From Pseudomonas viridiflava (GTDB lineage: Bacteria > Pseudomonadota > Gammaproteobacteria > Pseudomonadales > Pseudomonadaceae): DNA of 64,000 bases. The translations under genes and the position numbers were made by a program. Each line of letters starts with the position of its first letter. Positions within the stretch are counted from its first letter, which is position 1. This document shows, in pieces, positions 36,371 to 44,639 of the stretch. The stretch is from contig NZ_UUOC01000020.1 in NCBI RefSeq assembly GCF_900590755.1, positions 1 to 64,000 on the forward strand, in the 5' to 3' direction. The notes under the pieces are model-generated. The model searched no databases. It was not told where the DNA came from and saw nothing but the letters and a program-made list of their open reading frames with translations.

Positions 36371-36502
36371 CTCTCGTAACCTCGGTGAGCTCCTTGTCGC
36401 CCATTTTGTACGGCACACCACGGCGTCTCTTCTAGCCTCCCCCAAACCTCGTAACATCCAGAAACATCCATGCCCTCACACAAATAGAAATAGTTCCCGT
36501 TA

Positions 36503-36525
36503 GAGACGTTATACTGTAACGAATC
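36503..36525. promoter_or_regulatory. Zur-like zinc-uptake operator
   Basis: Palindrome GTTATACTGTAAC at 36508-36520 inside GAGAC...GAATC. Against the gamma-proteobacterial Zur consensus (GTTATA-N-TATAAC core) only one core base differs (G for A). The core overlaps a TATACT that could be the -10 element, so binding would repress. It lies about 20 bp before the start of the receptor gene. Binding is inferred. Confidence 0.68.
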
Positions 36526-36541
36526 TATAAGGAAGCTCGAA

Positions 36542-38656
36542 ATGCCCCCTCGTAAGATGGCCTCATTCGCAGGTCTCGCTTTTGGTCTTTTGGCCGATGC
36601 CAGCTTCGCCGACGCACCGCAACAAACCCTTGAGCTAGACACCATCACGGTGAACGCTGACGCCAACTATGAAACAGCCACCGGCCCGGTCAGCGGCTAT
36701 CGCGCCACCCGTTCGGCCAGCGCCACCAAGACCGACACCGCGATCAAGGACATTCCTCAGGCCATCAGTGTCATTCCCGCCAGCGTGTTGAGCGATCTGG
36801 GCAGCCATAACGTGGAGCGCGCGCTGGACTACGCGGGGGGCGTGTCGAAGCAGAATAATTTCGGCGGCCTGACCCTTTACGAATACAGCATTCGCGGCTT
36901 TACCACGTCTGAGTTCTACAAGGACGGTTTCAGCGCCAACCGTGGCTACCCAAGCACCCCGGACGCCGCCAACGTCGAACGCATCGAAGTACTCAAAGGC
37001 CCCGCCGCCAGCCTCTATGGCCGAGGGGATCCGGGCGGCACCGTGAATATCGTCACCAAAAAACCCCAAACCGACGCCTTCACCACCCTGCAAACCAGCG
37101 CGGGCAGTTGGGATCGTTATCGCACGGCGCTAGACGTCAACGCCCCGCTCAACGAGGACAAAACCGTCCTGTCACGGGTCAACTTCGCCGTTGAAGACAA
37201 CAACAGCTTTCGCGATCACGTTGAAAGCAAGCGAGTCTTTGTCGCGCCGACCCTGAGCTGGCAATTGAACCCGGACACGCACCTGTCGGTGGAAACCGAA
37301 TTCGTGCGCCACAGCTCGACCTTCGACCGTGGCATCGTCGCCCCCAACAATAAGTGGAGCGGCATGTCCCGCCGAACGTTCCTCGGTGAGCCCAACGACG
37401 GCGATATCGATAACGACAACAACATGATTCAGGCCGCGCTGGAGCACCACTTGAATGACTTCTGGTCTTTGCGCCTGGCCAGCCACTACAAGGAAGGTGA
37501 GCTGTCGGGTTATGCCTCGGAAAGCCGGGCGCTGAATGCCGACGGTCATACCGTGAACCGCCGTTACCGCGAGCGGGACATGAATTGGCACGACAGCATC
37601 ACTCAGCTGGAACTGCGCGGGCTGGTGGACATTGGCGGGCTGGAACATCAGTTGTTGATCGGCACTGAATACGAGAACTACCGCAAGAACGAGCGCGTCA
37701 CCAACACCGCTGGCAGCCCTTACGCCATCGACATTTATCAGCCGGTTTATGGCCAGGCCAAACCCAACGGCGTGCGCTCTGGCACTGATTTCTTCGAACA
37801 CGTGGAAAGCCAGGCGCTGAATCTGCAGGATCAGATTGTCTTCACCGACAAACTTCGCGGCATGATCGGCGCGCGTTTCGAGCACTTCGAACAAAGCACC
37901 GACGACTTCACCCGTAACGCCACCAGCAAACAGCGCCATGACGAAGTGACTTATCGCACCGGCCTGCTGTACCAGTTCATCCCGGAAATTGGCGTATTCG
38001 CCAACGCTTCCACCTCGTTCAAACCCAATAACGGGCTGGATGCTACGGGCAAGACCTTCAAACCCGAAGAAGGCGTGGGTTATGAAGCCGGGATCAAGAC
38101 CGAGCTGTTCGACGAGCGCCTGAGCGCCACCCTCGCCGCCTTCCATATCGAGAAAGAAAACGTCCTGGCGCTGGATCCGGGAACTGATTCCAACCGTGCC
38201 ATGGGCAAGGCCCGTAGTCAGGGTTTCGACCTGCAGTTCAACGGTCAGGTGACCGATGCCGTCCGAGTCATCGGCGCCTACGCCTGGATCGATGCCGAAG
38301 TCACCAAAGGCGATACGGCCATCCCCACCGGCAGCCGCATTCTGGGCGTCGCCAAACACAGCGGCAGCCTGCTGGGGGTTTACGAATTCCAGAACGGCCT
38401 TCTTAAAGGCTCAGACCTGGGTGCTGCCTTTACTTATGTGGGTGATCGTTCTGGCGAAGCAGGCGGCAGTTTCGAGCTGCCGGCTTACCACACCGTCGAC
38501 CTGCTGGCCCATTACAAGGCCAGCAAGAATGTCACCGTGGGCCTGAATCTGAACAACCTGTTCGACGAGAAATACTACGAGCGCTCCTACAGCAACTACT
38601 GGGTCGCCCCCGGTGAACCGCGCAATTTGACTGTCAGCCTTTCCCTCAACCTCTGA
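36542..38656 (+). CDS. TonB-dependent receptor (siderophore-type), probably zinc-regulated
   Basis: 704-residue outer-membrane receptor. A short signal peptide (cleavage likely after FADA/FA near 22-25), TonB box region LELDTITVNA at about 31-40, plug domain (KDIPQAISVIPASVLSDLGS, VERIEVLKGPAASLYGRGDP, GGTVNIVTKKP) and a 22-strand barrel ending ...NLTVSLSLNL. By sequence it resembles siderophore receptors. The upstream Zur-like box and the DUF4198 partner suggest a zinc or zincophore role instead of iron. Paired with the next gene 16 bp downstream. Confidence 0.88.
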   Translation: MPPRKMASFAGLAFGLLADASFADAPQQTLELDTITVNADANYETATGPVSGYRATRSASATKTDTAIKDIPQAISVIPASVLSDLGSHNVERALDYAGGVSKQNNFGGLTLYEYSIRGFTTSEFYKDGFSANRGYPSTPDAANVERIEVLKGPAASLYGRGDPGGTVNIVTKKPQTDAFTTLQTSAGSWDRYRTALDVNAPLNEDKTVLSRVNFAVEDNNSFRDHVESKRVFVAPTLSWQLNPDTHLSVETEFVRHSSTFDRGIVAPNNKWSGMSRRTFLGEPNDGDIDNDNNMIQAALEHHLNDFWSLRLASHYKEGELSGYASESRALNADGHTVNRRYRERDMNWHDSITQLELRGLVDIGGLEHQLLIGTEYENYRKNERVTNTAGSPYAIDIYQPVYGQAKPNGVRSGTDFFEHVESQALNLQDQIVFTDKLRGMIGARFEHFEQSTDDFTRNATSKQRHDEVTYRTGLLYQFIPEIGVFANASTSFKPNNGLDATGKTFKPEEGVGYEAGIKTELFDERLSATLAAFHIEKENVLALDPGTDSNRAMGKARSQGFDLQFNGQVTDAVRVIGAYAWIDAEVTKGDTAIPTGSRILGVAKHSGSLLGVYEFQNGLLKGSDLGAAFTYVGDRSGEAGGSFELPAYHTVDLLAHYKASKNVTVGLNLNNLFDEKYYERSYSNYWVAPGEPRNLTVSLSLNL

Positions 38657-38672
38657 TCCATAAGGACTTACC

Positions 38673-39395
38673 ATGCACTTCACAAAAAAGATCCTGGCCC
38701 TGAGCCTGCTCGGCGCCATTCATCAAGCCAGCGCCCACGGTCTGTGGACCGAAGAACGTCGCGGCAACATCGAAGTGGTCTACGGCCACGGCGCTGAGGA
38801 CAGCAAGTTCAAGGCCGAAAAAGTCAGCGGCGCCTGGGCTTATGACGCGGGCGGCAAGATGATCCCGGTCACCGTCGAACGCCTGGCCGACCATGCCCGG
38901 CTGGTGCCTTTGAGCCATCCTGCGGTGATGTCGGTGGCGTTGAACAACGGCATGTGGTCGCAAACCGCCGACAAGAAATGGACCAACGAAGGCCGCACCA
39001 AAGTGCCCGGCGCGGTAACGGCGCTGCAGACCTTCAAATACAGCCTGGCGATCTACGAACCGGGTGTGAAGCTGCCGAACCTGAAGGGGTTGAAGCTGGT
39101 GATCGTGCCGCAAGCCGATCCATTGAGCGTCGGGCCGGGCAAACCGTTGCCGGTGAAGGTGCTGCTCGATGGCAAGCCGTTGGCGGGGATCAAGCTGATT
39201 GGCGACTACCGCAGCCAACCGGACGTGGTCAGCGCCACCACTGACGCACAGGGCCTGGCGACTGTCGTGGTGCGCAACGAAGGCCTGAACATCATCGCTG
39301 CCGAAACCGTGGTGAAGGTCAGCGGCAATCCGGACATCGACGAACAAGGGCTGTTTACGTCGCTGACCTTCCTGGGTGAAGCGCATCACGAGTGA
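38673..39395 (+). CDS. Periplasmic DUF4198-family protein
   Basis: 240 residues with a Sec signal peptide of about 21 residues (MHFTKKILALSLLGAIHQAS-A). Predicted cleavage after ASA leaves mature His-Gly-Leu-Trp, a free N-terminal histidine, and YGHGAED follows near residue 36. DUF4198 proteins are beta-sandwich periplasmic proteins often placed next to TonB-dependent metal receptors and linked to nickel, cobalt or zinc handling. Overlap with the receptor operon and AAGGA before the ATG support cotranscription. Metal binding is inferred, not shown. Confidence 0.85.
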   Translation: MHFTKKILALSLLGAIHQASAHGLWTEERRGNIEVVYGHGAEDSKFKAEKVSGAWAYDAGGKMIPVTVERLADHARLVPLSHPAVMSVALNNGMWSQTADKKWTNEGRTKVPGAVTALQTFKYSLAIYEPGVKLPNLKGLKLVIVPQADPLSVGPGKPLPVKVLLDGKPLAGIKLIGDYRSQPDVVSATTDAQGLATVVVRNEGLNIIAAETVVKVSGNPDIDEQGLFTSLTFLGEAHHE

Positions 39396-39401
39396 TAAAC
39401 G

Positions 39402-39436
39402 AAAAACCGGCCTCCCTGCAAAGGCGCAGGCCGGCT
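39402..39436. terminator. Intrinsic terminator between DUF4198 and DUF1624 genes
   Basis: CCGGCCT (39407-39413) pairs perfectly with AGGCCGG (39428-39434). An AAAAA tract on the left becomes a T-run in the minus direction, so the signal is strongest for leftward transcription. In the plus direction the tail is CTTGGT, weaker. It lies just after the DUF4198 stop. Confidence 0.65.
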
Positions 39437-39474
39437 TGGTCCACATCAGTGGGAGATTCTATGTTTGCCTGCAT

Positions 39475-39566
39475 TGTGGGACCGGCTTTAGCCGGGAAGA
39501 CGGCATTTCTGGCGACGCATGTGCAGCGCATGCACCGACCTCTTCCCGGCTAAAGCCGGTCCCACA
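39475..39566. repeat. BIME-like REP pair
   Basis: TGTGGGACCGGCTTTAGCCG ... CGGCTAAAGCCGGTCCCACA between the convergent DUF4198 and DUF1624 genes, just beyond the intrinsic terminator. Same family as the array at 1-385; the loop is unrelated. Confidence 0.9.
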
Positions 39567-39609
39567 TCGAAACGCGTTCGTCTGTGGAACGCGCATACTT
39601 TTGCCACTA

Positions 39610-40782
39610 TTAAAAATACTTCAACCACGCAATATCCTTGCGCCGCGCCTTGAAGCTGGCGAATGCCTTGACTGCCGGGAACAGGCCCACGGCCAGTAGT
39701 GCCGAGCAGAGCCACACCGCACCCACCGAATCAAAGCCGAAATAATCACCCTTGTTCGCACCCCAGATCGCCACGGCAATCAGGTACAGAATCTTCAGCA
39801 CATACAAATGCAGCAAGTAGAAGAACATCGGGGCTGCGCCGAACACCAGCAGCGGCTTGAGCCACACCCGCCCTGCCGCCCGCTCGAACCACACCAGCAA
39901 CAGCAGGCCGATCCCCAGGGTCAGGCAAACGAACATCAGCGACGGCGGGTATTTGGTGATGTTGAAAAAACTCATCACGGTCTGCACGGCAGTTTCGCCG
40001 AACGCCCACGGCTTCTCGCCATAGCCATTGAGCAAGCGCAGGCTGAAGAACAACGCCAGCAAACCCAGGCCAGAGGCAATCAGGCGGTTCTGACGTTTGC
40101 GGGCATCAGCGCCAGCGGCAAACCACGGCCCGGCGGCATAACCCAACGCGATCACACCGATCCACGGCAGCACCGGGTACGACGTGCGCAGACGCAGCCC
40201 GTCCCACGGCATCAGCCAACCCCGATCATGCAGGATCGCCCAAGGCACATACATCACCGAATCCTTGGCGAAATGCACACCATCGAGCAGGTTATGCCCG
40301 GCAATGATCACCACACCCAGGCCCACCAGCGCCGCTCTTGGCAACTTCACCAGAATCGCCAACGCCACCATGCTCAACCCAATCGCCCAGATCACCTGGA
40401 GATAGACCGAAGTCGCCGGGAACTGGAAGGTCCAGGCGAAGTTGACCAGAGTGAACTCCAGCACGATCAGGAACAGACCGCGCTTGAACAGAAAGCCCGA
40501 AACCTCGCCTTTGCCGTAGCGCTCGCCATACAGGAACGCAGAAAGCCCGGTCAGGAAAATGAACAACGGCGCACACAAATGCGCCAGGGTGCGGCTCAGG
40601 AACAGGTCTGGCGGCGTGGTGACGACGTCCATGGGGTCCGAGACCTGCAAATGCAGCAGGAAGGTTTCGCGAACATGATCAAGCAGCATGAAAAGAATGA
40701 TCAGGCCGCGCAACGCGTCGATCGATTGCAATCGCGTGGAAGCCAACGGCTTCAGAAGTTGGGTCGTCATCGAGAAACTCAT
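39610..40782 (-). CDS. DUF1624 / heparan-alpha-glucosaminide N-acetyltransferase-like membrane protein
   Basis: 390 residues with about ten transmembrane helices. The N-terminal SIDALRGLIILFMLLDHVRE (about 20-39) is the conserved acyltransferase-type motif, with the possible catalytic His in LDHVRE. The rest is hydrophobic with short loops. Such proteins acetylate or otherwise acylate surface glycans using cytoplasmic acyl-CoA in some relatives; the substrate here is unknown. ATG 40782 was kept although ATG 40770 is also possible; neither has a strong ribosome site. Confidence 0.82.
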   Translation of the reverse strand: MSFSMTTQLLKPLASTRLQSIDALRGLIILFMLLDHVRETFLLHLQVSDPMDVVTTPPDLFLSRTLAHLCAPLFIFLTGLSAFLYGERYGKGEVSGFLFKRGLFLIVLEFTLVNFAWTFQFPATSVYLQVIWAIGLSMVALAILVKLPRAALVGLGVVIIAGHNLLDGVHFAKDSVMYVPWAILHDRGWLMPWDGLRLRTSYPVLPWIGVIALGYAAGPWFAAGADARKRQNRLIASGLGLLALFFSLRLLNGYGEKPWAFGETAVQTVMSFFNITKYPPSLMFVCLTLGIGLLLLVWFERAAGRVWLKPLLVFGAAPMFFYLLHLYVLKILYLIAVAIWGANKGDYFGFDSVGAVWLCSALLAVGLFPAVKAFASFKARRKDIAWLKYF

Positions 40783-40896
40783 GGTGAGGGGTTGGTGCAG
40801 AAACGGCTGGTATGAATAGAACGAAGAACTGCGGGTGATCTTAAGAAAGACACGAAGATGTTATGTTATATCAACAACAAGAACAACCACAGATCC

Positions 40897-40973
40897 CTGT
40901 AGGAGCTGCCGAAGGCTGCGAAAGCCATCTTTCCTGTGACTCCGCTATTCGCAGCCTGCGGCAGCTCCTACAG
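40897..40973. repeat. REP-like palindrome upstream of an orphan binding-protein gene
   Basis: CTGTAGGAGCTGCCGAAGG ... CCTGCGGCAGCTCCTACAG with CTGCGAA/TTCGCAG. It lies between divergent genes, an uncommon placement here. Beyond it is an AT-rich stretch with CATAACGTTATG (40998-41009), a perfect 12 bp palindrome that may be an operator. Confidence 0.88.
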
Positions 40974-41095
40974 AGGCGCATGCACCCTGCCAACCGCCAT
41001 AACGTTATGCACTAATGTTATTTAAAAAAATTCTTTTATACCTATATCGTCAACTCCAACGCTTAACCCCTCCCCTGTTAACGCTGGAGCACGGC

Positions 41096-42133
41096 ATGCC
41101 AAAAACCACTACAGGTCGCCCTCGACTATCGCGCCTCGCCACCTCCCTTAGGCTGGCCGCTACGCTGTTGACTGGCAGCCTTGCCATGCCGACGGTGGCT
41201 CAGGCTGAAGGGCAGCTGCGCATTGCCGAGCAGTTCGGCATCGTTTATCTGCTGCTCAATGTCGTACGCGACCAGAACCTGATCGAGAAGCATGGCAAAG
41301 AGGATGGCGTGGACATCAAAGTCGACTGGACGCAGCTGTCCGGCGGTGCAGCAGTCAATGACGCGCTGCTGGCGGGTTCAGTGGACATTGCCGGAGCTGG
41401 CGTCGGGCCGCTGCTGACCATCTGGGATCGAACCCACGGCAAACAGAACGTCAAGGCCGTGGCTTCGCTGGGCAACTTCCCGTATTACCTGGTTAGCAAC
41501 AACCCCAACGTGAAGACCATTGCGGACTTCAATGAGAAGGATCGCATCGCTGTGCCAGCAGTGAGCGTGTCGGTGCAGTCGCGTTACCTGCAATATGCCT
41601 CGGCCAAATTGTGGGGCGATGCCGAATATGCGCGGCTCGACAAATACACGATCAGCCTGCCCCACCCGGATGCCGCAGCGAGCATCATTGCCGGTGGCAC
41701 AGAACTAACCGGGCACTTCTCCAACCCGCCGTTCCAGGAACAGGAAATCCAGGCCAAGGGCGTGCATGTGGTGCTTAACACTTACGACCTGCTGGGGCCG
41801 AACTCGCCAACCTTGCTGTTCGCGACCGAAAAATTCCGCAACGAAAACCCCAAGACCTACAAGGCATTCATCGAAGCCTTGAGCGAAGCCGAAGACTTCA
41901 TTCGCAAGGATAAAGGCGCGGCAGCGGACACTTACATTCGGGTGACCAAAGCCAAAATCGATCGGGAAGCCTTGCTGAAAATCATCGACAACAAGGATTT
42001 CGACTTCACGATTACCCCGAAAAACACCTACCCACTGGCTGAATTCCTGCACCGCGTCGGCGCGATCAAGAACAAACCGGCGTCGTGGAAGGATTACTTC
42101 TTCCAGGATGCCAAGCCGTTGCAGGGTAGCTGA
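41096..42133 (+). CDS. Orphan ABC substrate-binding protein (NrtA/SsuA/TauA-like)
   Basis: 345 residues with a long Sec signal peptide (MPKTTTGRPRLSRLATSLRL..., VAQA cleavage near 37). The N-terminal EGQLRIAEQFGIVYLLLNVV and LSGGAAVNDALLAGSVDIAG match the periplasmic binding family for sulfonates, nitrate or taurine. No permease or ATPase gene is adjacent, so it either shares a transporter encoded elsewhere or has another use. ATG 41096, with GGAG at 7 nt, was chosen over the frame start 81 bp upstream. Substrate unknown. Confidence 0.85.
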   Translation: MPKTTTGRPRLSRLATSLRLAATLLTGSLAMPTVAQAEGQLRIAEQFGIVYLLLNVVRDQNLIEKHGKEDGVDIKVDWTQLSGGAAVNDALLAGSVDIAGAGVGPLLTIWDRTHGKQNVKAVASLGNFPYYLVSNNPNVKTIADFNEKDRIAVPAVSVSVQSRYLQYASAKLWGDAEYARLDKYTISLPHPDAAASIIAGGTELTGHFSNPPFQEQEIQAKGVHVVLNTYDLLGPNSPTLLFATEKFRNENPKTYKAFIEALSEAEDFIRKDKGAAADTYIRVTKAKIDREALLKIIDNKDFDFTITPKNTYPLAEFLHRVGAIKNKPASWKDYFFQDAKPLQGS

Positions 42134-42150
42134 GCCGCAACCCCGTAGGA

Positions 42151-42225
42151 CTGTAGGAGCTGCCGCAGGCTGCGAAAGCGGTGGATCAGACAAACCGCCT
42201 TCGCAGCCTGCGGCAGCTCCTACAG
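42151..42225. repeat. REP-like palindrome after the orphan binding-protein gene
   Basis: CTGTAGGAGCTGCCGCAGG ... CCTGCGGCAGCTCCTACAG. A shortened copy of the arm end, CCCGTAGGA, lies immediately before it, reminiscent of the 13 bp extension at 16423. Confidence 0.9.
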
Positions 42226-42268
42226 CAGCACTTACAGCCAGCGCCTAGCCAGCACCTACGGAAATAAA

Positions 42269-43024
42269 TTACTCACTCCCCCGCAACCCACCTCCCAACT
42301 CATCCCGACACTTGAGCAAGGCTTTCTCGATGTTGTCCCTGGCCTGGGCAATTCGCCAGGCAGGGCCTGCGACATCGATGGAGTAGAAGCCCTGCGGGGT
42401 TTGCAGACTCACGGCCACCGAAGCCACACCCTGGGTGTGTTCTTCGTTGCCAAAGGCGATGCCCGTGCTGCGGATCTCTTCAAGCTGCTCAAGCAATTGC
42501 GGCAAGCTCAAGGTATTGGGCGTCAACGCCTTGATCTTGCGGCCGATCAGTTTGATTACCGCCTCATTGTCCATCCTTGCCAACAAGGCTTTGCCGCCGC
42601 CGATGCCATAAATGTTCAGCAAGCCTCCGGGCCCCGAAGACACCCGCAACGAATGGCTGGAAATGACCGTATGGAGGATCAACAGCTCGGCACCGGCCGC
42701 ACTGGACAGCACGATGGTTTCGCCGGTTTCGGCGCCCAGGTTTTCCAGATACGGCCTCGCCTTCTGCACGATGTCCACGTGGCTGCGAGACGCCAGACGC
42801 ATCAACGCTGGTCCCAGGCAAATCCCGCCCCGGCCATGAACCTCCAGCAACTCTTCCAGGGCCAGCGCCTCGACCAACCGCTGCACCGTGGAACGAGGCA
42901 AACCACAACGCTTGGCGATTTCCCCCAGGCTCAAGCCCGCAGGCTCACCTTCCAGGCTGCGCAGGATCGCCGCAGCCCGAGAAATCACCTGAACGCCACC
43001 GCGATCCGAATCCGTAGCTGTCAT
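42269..43024 (-). CDS. IclR-family transcriptional regulator
   Basis: 251 residues: N-terminal IclR HTH (VISRAAAILRSLEGEPAGLS, EIAKRCGLPRSTVQRLVEAL) and C-terminal effector domain with GETIVLSSAAGAELLILHTV and the GGGKALLA-type region. Divergent from the efflux operon at 43110 with 85 bp between, so it likely controls the pump and itself. Aromatic or other organic acids are common IclR effectors; none can be assigned. Confidence 0.88.
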   Translation of the reverse strand: MTATDSDRGGVQVISRAAAILRSLEGEPAGLSLGEIAKRCGLPRSTVQRLVEALALEELLEVHGRGGICLGPALMRLASRSHVDIVQKARPYLENLGAETGETIVLSSAAGAELLILHTVISSHSLRVSSGPGGLLNIYGIGGGKALLARMDNEAVIKLIGRKIKALTPNTLSLPQLLEQLEEIRSTGIAFGNEEHTQGVASVAVSLQTPQGFYSIDVAGPAWRIAQARDNIEKALLKCRDELGGGLRGSE

Positions 43025-43040
43025 GACACACCTTGTTATA

Positions 43041-43059
43041 TGTATTACTGATTGATACA
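43041..43059. promoter_or_regulatory. Palindrome in the iclR-MFS divergent promoter region
   Basis: TGTAT-N9-ATACA (TGTATTACTGATTGATACA), located midway between the IclR ATG and the GTG of the MFS gene. A site of this size suits an IclR dimer. It may also overlap the promoter -10/-35 elements. Low-level inference. Confidence 0.45.
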
Positions 43060-43109
43060 GTGTACCGCCTAACAGGTCATACCTGAACAGCCGTTACAGG
43101 ATTTTTAAC

Positions 43110-44639
43110 GTGTCATCCGTTCCTACGCCACCCGCGCCCGCTCCATTCACGTCCCGCCTGGCCCTCGGCCTGATCGGGGTGTTGATTGCCGCCCTGACGT
43201 CCGGCATCAATGATCGGGTCACGGACATCACCCTGGCGGACATTCTGGGGATTTACGGCCTGGAACATGACCAGGGCACCTGGATCAGTTCGGTGTACGC
43301 TGCTGCCGAAGTCTCGGCCATGCTGCTCGCGCCGTGGTTCGCGGTGACCTTTTCACTGCGCCGCTTCGCCATCGTCGCCACCTTTGCCTTCACCCTGTTC
43401 GGCGCGATCATCCCGTTCGCCCCCAACCTGGAAAGCCTGATTACCCTGCGCGTACTGCAAGGGCTGGCCGGTGGTGCATTGCCGCCGTTGCTGATGACTG
43501 CCGCGCTGCGTTTCCTGCCCTGGCACATCAAGCTGTACGGGTTGTCGGCTTACGCGCTGACTGCAACCTTCGGCCCGAATCTGGCGATGCCTTTGGCCGC
43601 ACTCTGGACTGAAGGCGTCGACTGGCGAATGGTGTTCTGGCAAATTATTCCGTCCGGCCTGATTGCTGCCGCGCTAATCGCCTATGGCCTGCCGCAAGAT
43701 CCTCTGCGTCTGGAACGCTTCAAACAGGCCGACTGGCGCGGCGCATTGCTGGGGGTCAGCGGCGTCACCATGTTGATCATCGCCCTCACCCAGGGCGAAC
43801 GTCTGGACTGGCTCAATTCGCCGCTGATCACGTTTTTGCTGTTGGGCGCTGCGTTGTGCCTCCCGGCCTTTCTGATCAACGAATGGTTTCACCCGCTGCC
43901 GCTGTTCAAACTGCAATTGCTGAAAAGACGCAACTTCAGCTATGGCCTGGCCACTCTGTGCCTGTTCATGTTTGTCGGTCTGGCCGGCAGTGCGATACCG
44001 GCGGGTTACCTGACCAACATCCAGGGTTATCGCCCGCTGCAGACCATGCCTACCGCGTTGATCATTGCCTTGCCACAGCTGTTGATCGCGCCCTTGGTGG
44101 CCTTGATGATCAACCGCAACTGGGTCGATTCGCGCTACGTGATCGCCTTCGGCCTGGGCCTGCTGACCCTCGCTTGCATTGGCGGCTCGCTGATCACCAG
44201 CGAGTGGATCCGCGATGATTTCTACGCCCTGCAAATGCTGCATACCTTTGGCCAACCCATGGTGGTGGTGCCGCTGCTGATGAATGCCACCGGCGTGATT
44301 CAACCACTGGAAGGCCCGTTCGCGTCGTCCATGGTCAACACCCTGCGCGGCCTGTTCTCGGTGATTGCCGGGGCGACGCTGGAAAACTTCGTTACCCATC
44401 GCGAGCATTTCCATTCCAACGTGCTGCTCGATGGCGTCGGCTCACGCTTGCAGGGGCTTGATCCGCTACAAACCGCGCAGAGCACCGCCGCCCTGGCCCG
44501 TCAGGTCAAAGAGCAGGCCTTCGTCTTGAGTTACAGCGACGCCTTCCTCGCGCTGCTTTTCGTCATCGGCGTTTTGCTGGTCATCCTCGTGACCTTGCCC
44601 AAGCGCGCCTATCCACCGCAACCTCCGGTACCGTCATGA
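43110..44639 (+). CDS. MFS efflux transporter, DHA2/EmrB-like
   Basis: 509 residues with about 14 transmembrane segments, the DHA2 count. GTG start at 43110 with AGGA 8 nt before. Motifs: ISSVYAAAEVSAMLLAPWFA near 57-76, motif-C-like ALRFLPWHIKLYGLSAYALT region around 131-150, and PLALIKL-like cytosolic loops. It is the inner-membrane pump of a three-gene tripartite system and overlaps the HlyD gene by 4 bp (ATGA). Divergent iclR suggests induction by an organic effector. Substrate unknown. Confidence 0.87.
   Translation: MSSVPTPPAPAPFTSRLALGLIGVLIAALTSGINDRVTDITLADILGIYGLEHDQGTWISSVYAAAEVSAMLLAPWFAVTFSLRRFAIVATFAFTLFGAIIPFAPNLESLITLRVLQGLAGGALPPLLMTAALRFLPWHIKLYGLSAYALTATFGPNLAMPLAALWTEGVDWRMVFWQIIPSGLIAAALIAYGLPQDPLRLERFKQADWRGALLGVSGVTMLIIALTQGERLDWLNSPLITFLLLGAALCLPAFLINEWFHPLPLFKLQLLKRRNFSYGLATLCLFMFVGLAGSAIPAGYLTNIQGYRPLQTMPTALIIALPQLLIAPLVALMINRNWVDSRYVIAFGLGLLTLACIGGSLITSEWIRDDFYALQMLHTFGQPMVVVPLLMNATGVIQPLEGPFASSMVNTLRGLFSVIAGATLENFVTHREHFHSNVLLDGVGSRLQGLDPLQTAQSTAALARQVKEQAFVLSYSDAFLALLFVIGVLLVILVTLPKRAYPPQPPVPS

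Larger units (their letters stand above)
36066..36541. other. Intergenic region with REP element, REP fragments and Zur-like box
   Basis: 476 bp without a gene. After the chemoreceptor stop come imperfect REP-like fragments (about 36127-36170, TGTAGTAGCGACC...), a full REP at 36261-36370, a variant REP arm (CTCGTAACCTCGGTGAGCTC at 36373-36392), and then the promoter area of the TonB-dependent receptor with the Zur-like palindrome. The small frames crossing the repeats are not credible genes. Confidence 0.7.

Noticed and set aside
36503-36525. Possible Fur box upstream of the TonB-dependent receptor
   Set aside because: The sequence matches the Zur palindrome much better than GATAATGATAATCATTATC; Fur control cannot be excluded but is not seen.
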